The notes beneath the pieces are model-generated. The model was not told the DNA's origin. It saw only the letters and a program-made list of their open reading frames with translations, and made no database searches. From Photobacterium lutimaris (GTDB lineage: Bacteria; Pseudomonadota; Gammaproteobacteria; Enterobacterales; Vibrionaceae), in contig NZ_PYMH01000001.1 in assembly GCF_003025555.1 (NCBI RefSeq), positions 806,001 through 870,000 of the forward strand: a stretch of 64,000 nt of DNA. Direction: 5' to 3'. Each line of letters starts with the position of its first letter. The stretch's first letter is position 1. Shown here one piece after another: positions 9,187 through 18,918 of the stretch. Made by a program: the position numbers and the translations under genes.

Positions 9187-10356
9187 CTATTTGGATTCTT
9201 CAAAAAGCTCACGGCCAATCAACATTCTGCGTATTTCTGATGTCCCTGCGCCGATTTCGTAGAGTTTGGCATCACGCAATAAACGACCAGCAGGAAATTC
9301 GTTGATGTAGCCGTTTCCACCCAACAGTTGAATGGCGTCCAGTGCCAATTGGGTGGCGACTTCTGCTGCATATAAAATGACACCGGCTGCATCTTTGCGG
9401 GTTGCTTCACCCCGATCACAGGCCTTGGCGACGGTATAGACATAAGCACGAGCGGCATTGGTGCGGGTATACATGTCAGCGACTTTGGCTTGGACGAGTT
9501 GGAACTCGCCAATAGAGCGGCCGAATTGCTTTCTGTCATGAACGTAGGGCACAACGAGGTCAAGACAGGCTCTCATGATCCCCAATGGCCCGGCGGCCAG
9601 AACAACCCGTTCATAGTCCAGGCCACTCATGAGAACTTGTATGCCTTGGTTTAGCTCTCCCAGCAAGTTCGCTGCCGGTACAGCACAATCAATAAATACA
9701 AGCTCACAGGTATTGGAGCCGCGCATGCCGAGTTTATCGAGTTTCTGAGCATGGCTAAAACCGGGAAATTGCTTCTCAACAATAAACGCAGAGATGCCAT
9801 GTGAACCTTTGTCGGGGGCCGTTTTGGCATACACAATCACTGTGTCGGCATCAGGACCATTGGTGATCCACATCTTGCTGCCGTTAAGCAGATAATGATC
9901 GCCTTGGTTCTCCGCTTTGAGTTGCATGCTGACAACGTCGGATCCTGCATTGGGTTCGCTCATAGCCAGTGCACCGATATGCTCACCACTCACCAGCTTA
10001 GGAAGATACTTGGCTTTTTGCTTGTCTGTACCATGGCGATAGATTTGATTGACACAGAGATTGGAATGAGCACCATAACTCAGGCCGACAGAAGCGGATG
10101 CACGGCTGATTTCTTCCATGGCGACAACATGGGCGAGGTAGCCCATGTCAGCACCGCCATATTCCTCGCTGACAGTGACGCCCAGTAACCCCATTTCCCC
10201 CATCAACAGCCATAAGTGGTTGGGAAATTGATTATTTCTATCTATGTCTGCAGCAAGAGGGAGGACCGCTTGCTCAGCAAAACCATTAACCTGCTCACGC
10301 AGCATGTCAATAGTCTCTCCTAGGCCATAATTTAAAGGGGTGAAGCTGTCTTTCAT
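9187..10356 (-). CDS. liuA: Isovaleryl-CoA dehydrogenase
   Basis: A 389-residue FAD enzyme, the exact usual length, oxidising isovaleryl-CoA to 3-methylcrotonyl-CoA. The catalytic glutamate in the position special to isovaleryl-CoA dehydrogenases is visible in [26 protein letters not shown] and the C-terminal [19 protein letters not shown] and [17 protein letters not shown] are family motifs. The ATG at 10356 is preferred over the upstream in-frame start because GGAG lies six bases before it and residue alignment begins there. It follows liuR by 31 bases and leads the catabolic genes. Confidence 0.93.
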   Translation of the reverse strand: MKDSFTPLNYGLGETIDMLREQVNGFAEQAVLPLAADIDRNNQFPNHLWLLMGEMGLLGVTVSEEYGGADMGYLAHVVAMEEISRASASVGLSYGAHSNLCVNQIYRHGTDKQKAKYLPKLVSGEHIGALAMSEPNAGSDVVSMQLKAENQGDHYLLNGSKMWITNGPDADTVIVYAKTAPDKGSHGISAFIVEKQFPGFSHAQKLDKLGMRGSNTCELVFIDCAVPAANLLGELNQGIQVLMSGLDYERVVLAAGPLGIMRACLDLVVPYVHDRKQFGRSIGEFQLVQAKVADMYTRTNAARAYVYTVAKACDRGEATRKDAAGVILYAAEVATQLALDAIQLLGGNGYINEFPAGRLLRDAKLYEIGAGTSEIRRMLIGRELFEESK

Positions 10357-10387
10357 AAGCGCTCCATGAGACAGAGTGAAAGTGAGA

Positions 10388-10813
10388 TTAGGGCTCTGGT
10401 TGATTATCTGAAGCCTCAATATTCAAAGCTTGGTGGCATTTATTTTTGGCGATTTGTAGTTCGGTCATGATGACATTGATATCTTCAAGCTGGCGTTTGA
10501 GTGCGGCTTGTTTGGTATCAATGATGATCAGCATCTTGTTCAGTTGCGTTGCGCTTTGGTTGGTATCGTATAGGTCGAAAAGCTCACGGATTTCGGCCAG
10601 TGAAAAGCCAAGCCTTTTACCGCGTAAGATAAGCTTGAGCCTGATCTTATCTCGTCGATGATAAACACGGGTACTGCCTTGTCTTTTGGGCTGCAGTAAC
10701 CCTACATCCTCATAGAAACGGATGCTTCGGGTGGTGATGTCAAACTCTTTGGCCATTTCACTTATTTTGAACGTTTCCACCTTGCTTTGCCCCCCAACGT
10801 GACCGTACAGCAA
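10388..10813 (-). CDS. liuR: MerR-family regulator of leucine degradation
   Basis: A 141-residue MerR-type regulator: the winged helix ([20 protein letters not shown], then [20 protein letters not shown]) is followed by a helical dimer segment ([22 protein letters not shown]). LiuR proteins control branched-chain amino acid and fatty acid use in gammaproteobacteria. Its place as first gene of liuRABCE, with two matching palindromic sites just upstream, fits autoregulation and control of the divergent mms-type operon. The start is either ATG 10813 or GTG 10780 (after a G-rich stretch). Confidence 0.88.
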   Translation of the reverse strand: MLYGHVGGQSKVETFKISEMAKEFDITTRSIRFYEDVGLLQPKRQGSTRVYHRRDKIRLKLILRGKRLGFSLAEIRELFDLYDTNQSATQLNKMLIIIDTKQAALKRQLEDINVIMTELQIAKNKCHQALNIEASDNQPEP

Positions 10814-10860
10814 TGGTTAGGTCATGGCTTTAATGCTGCAATGTGTGCCAAGTGTGTTTC

Positions 10861-10905
10861 TTAACGTTTACGTAAATGTTAGTGCTATGCTTACGTAAAC
10901 GTCAA
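10861..10905. promoter_or_regulatory. Paired LiuR-type operators between divergent operons
   Basis: TTAACGTTTACGTAA at 10861-10875 and the reverse complement of TTGACGTTTACGTAA at 10891-10905 match at 14 of 15 bases. They face each other across 15 bases in the gap between liuR and the thiolase gene. The ACGT-N2-ACGT core resembles what is known of LiuR sites. They can serve both transcripts. The assignment to LiuR is inference from position. Confidence 0.7.
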
Positions 10906-10947
10906 GAAATCGCCTGCAGAGATAGAGCATACCAAGAGGGCTTTGTT

Positions 10948-12150
10948 ATGAGTAAGGAAGTGTGGGTCATCGCAGCAAACCGAACACCTATCGGTAGTTT
11001 TCAAGGAGAGCTATCGTCACTGAGTGCTTCCGAGCTGGGTAGTGTTGCCATTAAAGGCGCATTACAGCATTCCGGGCTTTCGGCAGAAATGATTGATGAA
11101 GTATTGATGGGGCATGTGTTGCTGGCTGGCTGTGGTCAAGCCCCGGCAAGGCAAGCTGCGTTAAAAGCCGGCATACCTGAAAACATTGGTTGTACCACCA
11201 TTAATAAAGTGTGTGGCTCTGGCATGAAGAGCGTGATGTTAGGCCATGATGCAATTTTGGTTGGCACCGACCAGACAGTGGTGGCTGGTGGGATGGAGAG
11301 CATGAGTAATGCGCCATACTTGCAGAGTAAGATCCGTTCTGGCTTGCGATTAGGCCATAGCACCTTACACGATCATATGTTTCTAGATGGCCTACAGGAT
11401 GCTTATGAAGGGGACTTAATGGGTGTCTATGCCCAGAAAGTTGCCGACGAACGCCATTACACGCGTCAAAGCATGGACAAGTGGGCAGTTAAGTCAGTAG
11501 AACGCGCGTTGATTGCTCAAGAGCAAGGTTGGTTTGATAGTGAAATTATACCGGTTAAGGTGGCCAACCCTAAAGGGGATGTTGTCGTTAGCCGAGATGA
11601 ACACCCCAACGAAATTAACCTGACGAAACTACCGGTACTGCGGCCTGCATTTGTCGAGGGAGGCACAGTGACCGCGGGGAATTCCAGTTCAATATCGGAC
11701 GGGGCTGCGGCGCTTATATTAATGGAAGCTCAACTTGCCAAGCAGCAAGGCCACAAGCCATTAGCTGTGATTACCGCACATTCCAGCCATGCTCGCCAAC
11801 CGGCAGAATTTACGGTCGCCCCTCTGTATGCGATTCGACAACTACTGGACAAGCTCGCATGGTCGCCTGATCAGGTAGACAGCTGGGAAATTAACGAAGC
11901 ATTTGCTGTTGTCACGCAAATCGCAACCAAAGAGTTAGGGATTGATCCCGAACGCGTTAACCCTGACGGTGGGGCGTGCGCCTTGGGACACCCCATTGGT
12001 GCCAGCGGGGCAAGGATTATTGTGACACTGATACACCGTCTTAATCGATTACACCAGAGCATTGGGCGTCCTGTACGTGGTATCGCTGCTTGTTGTATCG
12101 GTGGGGGGGAAGCCACAGCCATCGCGGTTGAAGTGGGTAACACGGATTAA
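10948..12150 (+). CDS. Acetyl-CoA C-acetyltransferase (thiolase)
   Basis: A 400-residue thiolase with all three active-site motifs: [10 protein letters not shown] (acylated cysteine), NEAFAVV (histidine/asparagine region is INEAF) and [17 protein letters not shown] with the second cysteine and histidine near the end (CCIGGGEA). It interconverts acetoacetyl-CoA and acetyl-CoA, joining leucine breakdown to central metabolism. The ATG at 10948 has AAGAGGG eight bases upstream; the longer in-frame upstream extension crosses the operator region and is not real. It is the first gene of a seven-gene operon divergent from liuR. Confidence 0.88.
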   Translation: MSKEVWVIAANRTPIGSFQGELSSLSASELGSVAIKGALQHSGLSAEMIDEVLMGHVLLAGCGQAPARQAALKAGIPENIGCTTINKVCGSGMKSVMLGHDAILVGTDQTVVAGGMESMSNAPYLQSKIRSGLRLGHSTLHDHMFLDGLQDAYEGDLMGVYAQKVADERHYTRQSMDKWAVKSVERALIAQEQGWFDSEIIPVKVANPKGDVVVSRDEHPNEINLTKLPVLRPAFVEGGTVTAGNSSSISDGAAALILMEAQLAKQQGHKPLAVITAHSSHARQPAEFTVAPLYAIRQLLDKLAWSPDQVDSWEINEAFAVVTQIATKELGIDPERVNPDGGACALGHPIGASGARIIVTLIHRLNRLHQSIGRPVRGIAACCIGGGEATAIAVEVGNTD

Positions 12151-12163
12151 GCAAGGAGATGAT

Positions 12164-13672
12164 ATGAACGATACAAATCCTATTTCTCCTGTGCCGCTGT
12201 ATATTGATGGAGAATATAAACAATCATCCGCGCAGCAATGGATAGAGGTGACAAATCCGGCAACCAATGCGGTCATTGCCACCGTTCCCTGTGCGACCGA
12301 GCTTGAATTAGAAGCTGCCATTGCCAGTGCCGCAGAAATATTCAAGCATTGGCGGGAAGTCCCGGTTCCAGAGCGTGCACGTCTAATGCTCTCGTATCAG
12401 CAAATATTAAAAGATCACCATGATGAATTGGCAGAATTACTGTCTAGCGAAACCGGGAAGAACTTTGCTGATGCCAAAGGGGATGTGTGGCGTGGAATCG
12501 AGGTAGTCGAGCAAGCCGCTAATATTGCGAGCTTGATGATGGGGGAAACGGTAGAAAATGTTGCCAGTGACATAGACAGTTATTCGCTGATCCAACCGCT
12601 TGGCGTATGCTGCGGCATTACGCCGTTTAACTTTCCGGCCATGATCCCTTTATGGATGTTTCCAATGGCGATTGCTGCCGGTAATACTTTCGTCCTTAAG
12701 CCTTCCGAGCAAGTGCCATTGACCGCGATGCGTTTGGCTGAGTTGTTTGAGCAAGCCGGCGCACCGAGAGGGGTACTGCAGATAGTCCATGGTGGCAAAG
12801 AGCAAGTGGATTACCTGTTAGCCCACCAAACGATCCGCACCATTTCTTTTGTTGGCTCAGTGCCAGTGGCGAAGCATATTTACCAAACGGGTACCCATAA
12901 TTTAAAGCGTGTCCAAGCGTTTGCCGGGGCTAAAAATCATATGGTAGTGATGCCTGATGCCAATATGGGGCAAGTGGTGAACCACCTTGTGGGCTCATCG
13001 GTTGGTGCCGCTGGCCAGCGCTGTATGGCGATATCAGTGGCGGTGCTGGTGGGCAAGGCCAACGAGATTATTCCTGCACTCAGAACGGCGATGGAAAAGG
13101 TAAAGCCAGGTCCGTCAGATGACAGCAAAGCAGCCTATGGCCCCCTGATAAGCCCTGCCGCGAAACAACGGGTGTTGCAGTTGATTGAGCAAGGCAAACA
13201 GCAAGGCGCGATCTGTGAGGTCGATGGCTCAAGTTGTACCGTCGAAGGGTATCCGAACGGTAACTGGTTAGGACCGACTCTGTTCAGCGGTGCAACCACC
13301 GATATGGCGATTTATCAGCAGGAGATCTTTGGTCCGGTATTGGTATGTATGGCAGTTGATACGCTGGATGAGGCGATCACACTCATCAATAACAATCCTT
13401 ATGGTAACGGCACATCTATCTTCACAGCGTGTGGAGCGGCAGCAAGAAAGTTCCAGCATCGTATTCAAGTAGGGCAAGTCGGGATAAATGTCCCCATTCC
13501 CGTTCCATTACCGTTTTTCTCTTTTACCGGATGGCGTGGCAGCTTTTATGGCGACTTACATGCTTATGGCAAGCAAGCGGTACGATTTTATACCGAAACC
13601 AAAACCGTCACGGCGCGCTGGTTTGATGAAGATATTCCTGATGGGCCGAATATGACCATACATCTGCGGTAA
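12164..13672 (+). CDS. mmsA: Methylmalonate-semialdehyde dehydrogenase (CoA-acylating)
   Basis: A 502-residue aldehyde dehydrogenase of the CoA-acylating MMSDH type, turning methylmalonate semialdehyde into propionyl-CoA in valine breakdown. The catalytic cysteine is in [16 protein letters not shown], and the C-terminal [17 protein letters not shown] and [12 protein letters not shown] are hallmarks of this subfamily. The start at 12164 has AAGGAG at good distance; the longer in-frame ORF overlaps the thiolase gene and is rejected. It follows the thiolase gene by 13 bases. Confidence 0.93.
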   Translation: MNDTNPISPVPLYIDGEYKQSSAQQWIEVTNPATNAVIATVPCATELELEAAIASAAEIFKHWREVPVPERARLMLSYQQILKDHHDELAELLSSETGKNFADAKGDVWRGIEVVEQAANIASLMMGETVENVASDIDSYSLIQPLGVCCGITPFNFPAMIPLWMFPMAIAAGNTFVLKPSEQVPLTAMRLAELFEQAGAPRGVLQIVHGGKEQVDYLLAHQTIRTISFVGSVPVAKHIYQTGTHNLKRVQAFAGAKNHMVVMPDANMGQVVNHLVGSSVGAAGQRCMAISVAVLVGKANEIIPALRTAMEKVKPGPSDDSKAAYGPLISPAAKQRVLQLIEQGKQQGAICEVDGSSCTVEGYPNGNWLGPTLFSGATTDMAIYQQEIFGPVLVCMAVDTLDEAITLINNNPYGNGTSIFTACGAAARKFQHRIQVGQVGINVPIPVPLPFFSFTGWRGSFYGDLHAYGKQAVRFYTETKTVTARWFDEDIPDGPNMTIHLR

Positions 13673-13702
13673 TTGTTCATAGACCTTTTATAAGGAGCTG
13701 AT

Positions 13703-14863
13703 ATGGATTTCTCTTTGACAGAAGACCAACGCGCCTTTGCGGATGCCGCGACCCAGTTTGCAAATGACAAGCTTGCCCCCAATGCTGCTAAATGGGATGA
13801 AAACCAGATATTTCCTAAAGATGTATTGAAAGAAGCGGGTGAAATGGGCTTTTTGAGCCTGTATGTCCCGGAGCCGCAAGGGGGCTTGGGACTACCTAGA
13901 CTTGATGCTTCTATTATTTTTGAACAATTAGCAATGGGGTGCACGTCAACGACCGCATATATGACTATTCATAATATGGTCGCGTGGATGATAGCGAATT
14001 TTGCTAAAGATGAAGTGAAAGAGCAGTTTTGTCCTTTGCTAGTGAGTGGTGAGAGCTTGGGATCATATTGTCTAACTGAAGCCAATGCCGGCTCTGACGC
14101 TGCATCCTTGACGACGACCGCAATCAAGCAAGGCGATGAATACATTATCAGTGGGGCGAAAGCCTTCATCTCTGGTGCCGGGGATACGGATGTACTGGTT
14201 GTGATGGCAAGAACCGATCAACACCTCAAAGGGGCATCAGGTATATCAGCCTTTGTAGTGCCTGCAGAGGCGAACGGGATCAGTTATGGCCGAAAAGAGC
14301 CTAAAATGGGGTGGAATAGCCAGCCGACCAGAGCGGTTACTTTCGATGATGTGCGTGTACCTTCAAGTTATTTACTGGGCAACGAAGGAGACGGTTTTAA
14401 GTTTGCCATGAAGGGATTAGATGGCGGACGGATAAATATTGCCACATGTTCTTTAGGTACAGCACAGCAAGCATTGGAAATGGCGCGCCAATATGTTGAT
14501 GAACGTAAGCAATTTGGACAAAAGCTGGCAGATTTCCAATCCGTTCAATTCAAGCTCGCTGATATGACCACCGAATTGGTCGCTGCAAGGCAATTGGTTC
14601 GCTATGCCGCTTTTCAATTGGATCAGCAAACGCCAGAAGCTACAGCGTATTGTGCAATGGCTAAGCGGTTTGCAACCGATGTGGGTTTCAAAGTCTGTGA
14701 TCAGGCGCTGCAGTTATATGGTGGCTATGGTTATATCAAAGAGTATCCGTTAGAGCGTTATTTTCGTGATGTCAGAGTCCATCAAATTCTAGAGGGGACC
14801 AATGAGATCATGCGGTTGATCATTGCCAGGCGGATTCTCAGCGAAGGCAGTCGCCTGCTGTAA
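13703..14863 (+). CDS. Acyl-CoA dehydrogenase, probably isobutyryl-CoA dehydrogenase
   Basis: A 386-residue flavoprotein of the acyl-CoA dehydrogenase family. The catalytic glutamate is in the short-chain-type position (HQILEGTNEIMRLI). Other motifs are LTEANAGSDAASL, DERKQFGQKLADFQSVQ and LYGGYGYIKEYPLERYFRD. Placed between mmsA and the enoyl-CoA hydratase, it most likely oxidises isobutyryl-CoA (valine) or 2-methylbutyryl-CoA (isoleucine). The exact substrate cannot be read from the sequence. AAGGAG lies seven bases before the ATG. Confidence 0.87.
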   Translation: MDFSLTEDQRAFADAATQFANDKLAPNAAKWDENQIFPKDVLKEAGEMGFLSLYVPEPQGGLGLPRLDASIIFEQLAMGCTSTTAYMTIHNMVAWMIANFAKDEVKEQFCPLLVSGESLGSYCLTEANAGSDAASLTTTAIKQGDEYIISGAKAFISGAGDTDVLVVMARTDQHLKGASGISAFVVPAEANGISYGRKEPKMGWNSQPTRAVTFDDVRVPSSYLLGNEGDGFKFAMKGLDGGRINIATCSLGTAQQALEMARQYVDERKQFGQKLADFQSVQFKLADMTTELVAARQLVRYAAFQLDQQTPEATAYCAMAKRFATDVGFKVCDQALQLYGGYGYIKEYPLERYFRDVRVHQILEGTNEIMRLIIARRILSEGSRLL

Positions 14864-14888
14864 CCACCATTTACCTGAGGGGAGCCTC

Positions 14889-15671
14889 ATGTCACAAACT
14901 AAAGCCATTGACGTCGCTTTGGATGGTCACACAGCGGTGTTGACCATGAATAACCCTCCTGCGAATACCTGGACAGAAAACAGTTTAAGACTCCTGCGCG
15001 ACACCGTACTCAAACTTAATGAAGACAAGAATGTCTATGCACTGGTGATCACCGGTCAGGGAGAAAAGTTCTTCTCTGCTGGTGCCGATTTGAATGTGTT
15101 TGCCGATGGAGATAAAGCGGTTGCTCTTGGCATGGCACAGGCATTTGGTGAAGCTTTTGAGACACTTAGTCAATTTCGAGGTGTATCGATTGCCGCCATT
15201 AATGGATATGCAATGGGCGGTGGTTTAGAGGTAGCGCTGGCGTGCGATATACGTATCGCAGAAGCGCATGCGAGTTTGGCATTACCCGAGGCAAAAGTTG
15301 GGTTGTTACCTTGTGCTGGCGGTACTCAGAACCTGACTTGGTTGGTAGGGGAAGGATGGGCAAAACGCATCATATTATGTGGTGAAAGAGTGACGGCGTC
15401 ACAAGCGTTAGACATTGGCTTGGTTGAGCATGTTGTCGCTTCAGGACAATCATTGGAAAATGCAAAGCAGTTGGCAAGTGAGGTTGCCAATCAATCGCCA
15501 TCATCAGTCGCAGCGTGTAAAGCCTTGATACAAAACTGCCGTCACTCGCCTTTGAACCACGGTCTCATTAAGGAACGCGAGCTATTTATGAAGCTGTTTG
15601 ATACCGAAGATCAAACCGAAGGGGTTAAGGCTTTTTTAGAAAAGCGCCGCCCAGAATGGAAAAATCGCTAA
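14889..15671 (+). CDS. Enoyl-CoA hydratase
   Basis: A 260-residue crotonase-fold hydratase, likely acting on methacrylyl-CoA in valine breakdown. The oxyanion-hole regions EKFFSAGADLNVF and NGYAMGGGLEVALACDIRI and the active-site segment ALPEAKVGLLPCAGGTQNL contain the expected glutamate. It ends with the familiar FLEKRRPEWKNR. The ATG at 14889 has GGGGAG upstream; the earlier in-frame start lies inside the preceding gene. It is the fourth gene of the valine operon. Confidence 0.88.
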   Translation: MSQTKAIDVALDGHTAVLTMNNPPANTWTENSLRLLRDTVLKLNEDKNVYALVITGQGEKFFSAGADLNVFADGDKAVALGMAQAFGEAFETLSQFRGVSIAAINGYAMGGGLEVALACDIRIAEAHASLALPEAKVGLLPCAGGTQNLTWLVGEGWAKRIILCGERVTASQALDIGLVEHVVASGQSLENAKQLASEVANQSPSSVAACKALIQNCRHSPLNHGLIKERELFMKLFDTEDQTEGVKAFLEKRRPEWKNR

Positions 15672-15716
15672 GCAAGTTTGAGGCTTGATCATAATAGCTA
15701 ATTTGAGGGGAAGAGG

Positions 15717-16898
15717 ATGTCAGGCTTGATCAATATCAGTGAACTAGATTGCGGCGGTGGATTGAAATTCGGCATTGCCGAATTAAACAATCCTGACTCT
15801 TTAAATGCGTTGACCTATGAAATGCTGGTGGTGCTCAACGAGGCCATGAAGCATTGGCAAGACGATAATCATGTTGTCGGTGTGGTGATCCACGGTGCTG
15901 GGGAGAAAGCCTTCTGTGCCGGAGGGGATGTCAGGGCGATGTATCACGTTATGCATGAAACAGCATCCTCGGAGTCCTCTGATAGCACCAGTCATGCGAT
16001 GGGGTATTTAACCGACTATTTCACCATCGAATACGAAACTGATTATCTCATTCATACATACTCCAAGCCCGTGATTGTGTGGGGGCAGGGAATTGTCATG
16101 GGCGGTGGCATTGGGCTGTATATCGGTGCAAGTCACCGTATTACAACGCCAGCGACAAAGCTAGCGATGCCGGAAATCAGTATTGGCTTGTACCCTGATG
16201 TTGGCGGTACGTGGTTCCTTAATCATTTGCCACAAGGTGTGGGGCTGTTTCTCGGTTTAACCGGAGCGACTGTTAATGCAACCGATGCCCTTGCGTTATC
16301 TATGACTGAGCATATTTTGTTGCCCCAGCAAAAAGCACTGATGTTTGAAAAGTTTCAGCAGGTTAATTGGGACGATGTCGAACCCCATCAGGGCGTGACG
16401 GAATTATTGGATAGTTTGGGTAATGAGGCTAAATATTCCCACCCACAAAATGTACTGTTACCGCACCTGCAAGCTATTCAAACGGCTTGCCAATATGGCT
16501 CGTTGCAAGAGGTGTATGAGCAAATCCAAGCCATGGCCGAGCCCGTAGATGAAAGCGAAGGTAAATGGCTACGAAGGGCAAAGCAAACGTTAAGAGAAGG
16601 AAGCCCTGTAACCGCCCATATCTGTTATCGCCAGTTAACGCAATTTCACTATGAATCGCTAGCCGATTGCTTTCGTTTAGAGCTTACCCTGTCAGTTCGC
16701 TGTGGTGAACTGGGTGAATTTTATGAAGGTGTAAAGGCGCGTTTGATAGAGAAAACCAACCAGCCAAAATGGCTATTCTCAGATATAGCCAGTGTCGATC
16801 AAGCGGTGATTGATACTTTGTTTACTCCGCTGTGGGCAGACAATGAGCACCCCTTGCAGTTATTGGGTATCAACAACTTACACGAAGGAGATGGGTGA
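15717..16898 (+). CDS. 3-hydroxyisobutyryl-CoA hydrolase
   Basis: A 393-residue HIBCH-type hydrolase of the crotonase superfamily, longer than simple hydratases as expected. It releases 3-hydroxyisobutyrate from its CoA ester, a step needed because methacrylyl-CoA upstream is toxic. Motifs: GAGEKAFCAGGDVRAM, GIVMGGGIGLYIGASHRI and MPEISIGLYPDVGGTWFL. The stop overlaps the ATG of mmsB by one base (TGATG). Preceded by GAGGGGAAGAGG. Confidence 0.9.
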   Translation: MSGLINISELDCGGGLKFGIAELNNPDSLNALTYEMLVVLNEAMKHWQDDNHVVGVVIHGAGEKAFCAGGDVRAMYHVMHETASSESSDSTSHAMGYLTDYFTIEYETDYLIHTYSKPVIVWGQGIVMGGGIGLYIGASHRITTPATKLAMPEISIGLYPDVGGTWFLNHLPQGVGLFLGLTGATVNATDALALSMTEHILLPQQKALMFEKFQQVNWDDVEPHQGVTELLDSLGNEAKYSHPQNVLLPHLQAIQTACQYGSLQEVYEQIQAMAEPVDESEGKWLRRAKQTLREGSPVTAHICYRQLTQFHYESLADCFRLELTLSVRCGELGEFYEGVKARLIEKTNQPKWLFSDIASVDQAVIDTLFTPLWADNEHPLQLLGINNLHEGDG

Positions 16899-17800
16899 TG
16901 AAAATCGCTTTTATTGGTCTCGGTAATATGGGGCATCCAATGGTATTGAACTTGCTCAAAGCCGGTTGTCATGTCTCTGTTTATGATATTAACACTGCGG
17001 CTGCAAACGCATTGAAATCAGCGGGGGCGACCGTTGCGAACTCAATGGATGAATGCGTAAAAGGTGCTGAAACGGTGATGACAATGTTACCGGCCGGGGA
17101 ACATGTTAGGGCTGTTTACCTTGGTGATCATCAAGGTGGCGTGGGCTTGCTTAAAATGATTGATGCGGGCACGTTTCTTATCGACTCATCAACCATCGAT
17201 CCCGCTTCAGCAAAGTTGGTTGCACAGGAAGCGCATTCGCAAAGTTTTGAGTTTGTTGATGCGCCCGTTTCTGGTGGGGTAGCAGGTGCACAAGCTGGCA
17301 CGCTGACATTTATTGTTGGTGGTACCGATTCGGGGTTTAAACAAGCTCAGGCAGTGTTACAGCATGTGGGTAAGAATATTTTCCATGCTGGCAAAGCCGG
17401 TGATGGCCAAATGGCGAAGATCTGCAATAACCTGATGTTGGGCATTATCATGTCCGGCACGTGTGAGGCGCTGAGCTTGGGCATGGACAATGGCTTAGAT
17501 CCTAAAGTGTTGTCAGAAATCATGCTGCAAAGCTCAGGACGTAACTGGGCGCTGGAGCTTTACAACCCATGCCCAGGAATTATGGAAAAAGCACCAGCCT
17601 CGAACCAGTATCAACCCGGCTTTATGGCCAAGTTAATGTTGAAAGACTTAGGGCTTGGGTTGGAAGCGGCAACGAATAGTCAGTCACCGATCCCGATGGG
17701 GACGCTAGCCCGCAACTTATATGCTTTCCATAACGCTGAAGGAAATGAATGTCGGGATTTCTCAAGTTTGTTTGAGTTTTACCGTAAGCAATCTAAGTGA
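16898..17800 (+). CDS. mmsB: 3-hydroxyisobutyrate dehydrogenase
   Basis: A 300-residue NAD-dependent beta-hydroxyacid dehydrogenase oxidising 3-hydroxyisobutyrate to methylmalonate semialdehyde, the substrate of MmsA. The nucleotide-binding GLGNMGHPM is at residues 7-15, with DAPVSGGVAGAQAGTLTFIV and the catalytic-lysine helix GDGQMAKICNNL. An in-frame GTG three bases earlier is possible, but the ATG at 16898 is preceded by AAGGAGATGG. Gene order places all valine-side enzymes in one transcript. Confidence 0.92.
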   Translation: MKIAFIGLGNMGHPMVLNLLKAGCHVSVYDINTAAANALKSAGATVANSMDECVKGAETVMTMLPAGEHVRAVYLGDHQGGVGLLKMIDAGTFLIDSSTIDPASAKLVAQEAHSQSFEFVDAPVSGGVAGAQAGTLTFIVGGTDSGFKQAQAVLQHVGKNIFHAGKAGDGQMAKICNNLMLGIIMSGTCEALSLGMDNGLDPKVLSEIMLQSSGRNWALELYNPCPGIMEKAPASNQYQPGFMAKLMLKDLGLGLEAATNSQSPIPMGTLARNLYAFHNAEGNECRDFSSLFEFYRKQSK

Positions 17801-17832
17801 TCTCTATTGTAGCGACTATTGTTGGGGGATTT

Positions 17833-18591
17833 ATGGATTTAAAACAAAGCGTCATTGCCATTACAGGGGCTGGACAGGGGCTAGGGCAAATGATGGCGAT
17901 CAGCCTCGCTCAGGCGGGCGCAGAACTGGCGTTGATCGATTTGAACGAAGAAGGACTTCATCAAACCAAACAGCAGTGCCAAATGTACAGTACCAAGACG
18001 TTAACCTATCTGGCAGATGTGACTCATGAGCAACAAGTTGTCGCGGTATTTGAAAACATAATGGACGATTTCGGTCAGCTAAACGGCTTAATCAACAATG
18101 CGGGTGTACTCAGGGATGGCCTATTGGTTAAGACGAAAGATGACGCAGTAGAGAAAATGACGCTCGAACAATTTTCGACAGTGATGGATGTGAACGTCAC
18201 TGGGACATTTCTGTGCGGCAGAGAAGCCGCTGCCAATATGGTTTCAGCCGGCAATCATGGAGCGATTATTAATATTTCCAGTGTGGCCCGCGCGGGTAAC
18301 ATCGGACAAACCAATTATGCCGCATCCAAAGCTGCGGTCGCGACCATGGCTGTCTGTTGGGCCAAAGAATTGGCACGCTATGGGATTAGGGCTGCCGCGA
18401 TTGCCCCTGGTGTAGTAGAAACAGCAATGGCAAAACAGCTTAAACCTGAGGCAATTGAAAGACTAAAATCAATGATCCCAGTAGGCCGAATTGGAGAGGC
18501 TAGCGAGATTGCCCATGCGGTAAAGTATATCTTCGAGAACGATTATTTTACCGGGCGTGTACTTGAGGTTGACGGCGGTATGCGTATGTAA
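17833..18591 (+). CDS. Short-chain dehydrogenase/reductase (FabG-like)
   Basis: A 252-residue SDR with the NAD(P) motif TGAGQGLGQ, the NNAG motif, catalytic Ser (NISSVAR) and YAASK. It is the last gene of the valine operon, 32 bases after mmsB. A role as a 3-hydroxyacyl-CoA dehydrogenase, for example for 2-methyl-3-hydroxybutyryl-CoA from isoleucine, is suggested by context but not provable. The ATG at 17833 follows GGGGGA; the upstream GTG at 17797 overlaps mmsB and is less likely. Confidence 0.85.
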   Translation: MDLKQSVIAITGAGQGLGQMMAISLAQAGAELALIDLNEEGLHQTKQQCQMYSTKTLTYLADVTHEQQVVAVFENIMDDFGQLNGLINNAGVLRDGLLVKTKDDAVEKMTLEQFSTVMDVNVTGTFLCGREAAANMVSAGNHGAIINISSVARAGNIGQTNYAASKAAVATMAVCWAKELARYGIRAAAIAPGVVETAMAKQLKPEAIERLKSMIPVGRIGEASEIAHAVKYIFENDYFTGRVLEVDGGMRM

Positions 18592-18635
18592 CACATACCA
18601 TTAGCACCACATACTATTCGTATGTACCCAGAGAC

Positions 18636-18743
18636 TTAATTACCGTAGAAGAACACAAATAAAGCCATACCACCACCAGCAACGAACATAAGCATTGCAA
18701 CGATAGAAGCGAATTTATTAAGAAAAGAAAAGAGTTTATCCAT
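18636..18743 (-). CDS. Putative 35-residue single-membrane-span protein
   Basis: A short reading frame coding for MDKLFSFLNKFASIVAML followed by MFVAGGGMALFVFFYGN. It has a charged start, a continuous hydrophobic stretch with a glycine triplet in the middle and a short tail, the form of a genuine small membrane protein. No strong ribosome site is visible upstream (ATCAGCC), which lowers confidence. It lies alone between the SDR gene and the alkylsulfatase terminator. Function unknown. Confidence 0.45.
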   Translation of the reverse strand: MDKLFSFLNKFASIVAMLMFVAGGGMALFVFFYGN

Positions 18744-18872
18744 GGCTGATAGCGTCACGTAAATGGGTTTGGCAGCAAGATGCCACAGTTAGCAGTAAAA
18801 TGCGATAGGGCGCTTGGCTTCTTAATGCTTTTTTACAATTGTGAAGGTGAATGATGTGCCCCCTAAATTTTA

Positions 18873-18905
18873 ATAAAAAAAGCCCCGCGTTATCGCGGGG
18901 CACTT
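18873..18905 (-). terminator. Terminator of the alkylsulfatase gene
   Basis: CCCCGCG (18883-18889) pairs with CGCGGGG (18894-18900) around TTAT. On the minus strand it is followed by a run of seven T. This lies just after the stop of the 18919-20937 gene. Confidence 0.85.
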
Positions 18906-18918
18906 TGTTTATTCGGAC

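Noticed and set aside
10876..10947. Upstream in-frame extension of the thiolase gene
   Set aside because: It would code across the operator pair and lacks a ribosome site. The ATG at 10948 with AAGAGGG fits the family N-terminus.
12062..12163. Long N-terminal extension of mmsA overlapping the thiolase gene
   Set aside because: AAGGAG before ATG 12164 and family length (about 500 residues) show the extension is not translated.
18722..18770. ACGTAAATG sequence before the 35-residue ORF as a LiuR site
   Set aside because: Only one half matches and the spacing of the second ACGT-like part is wrong.
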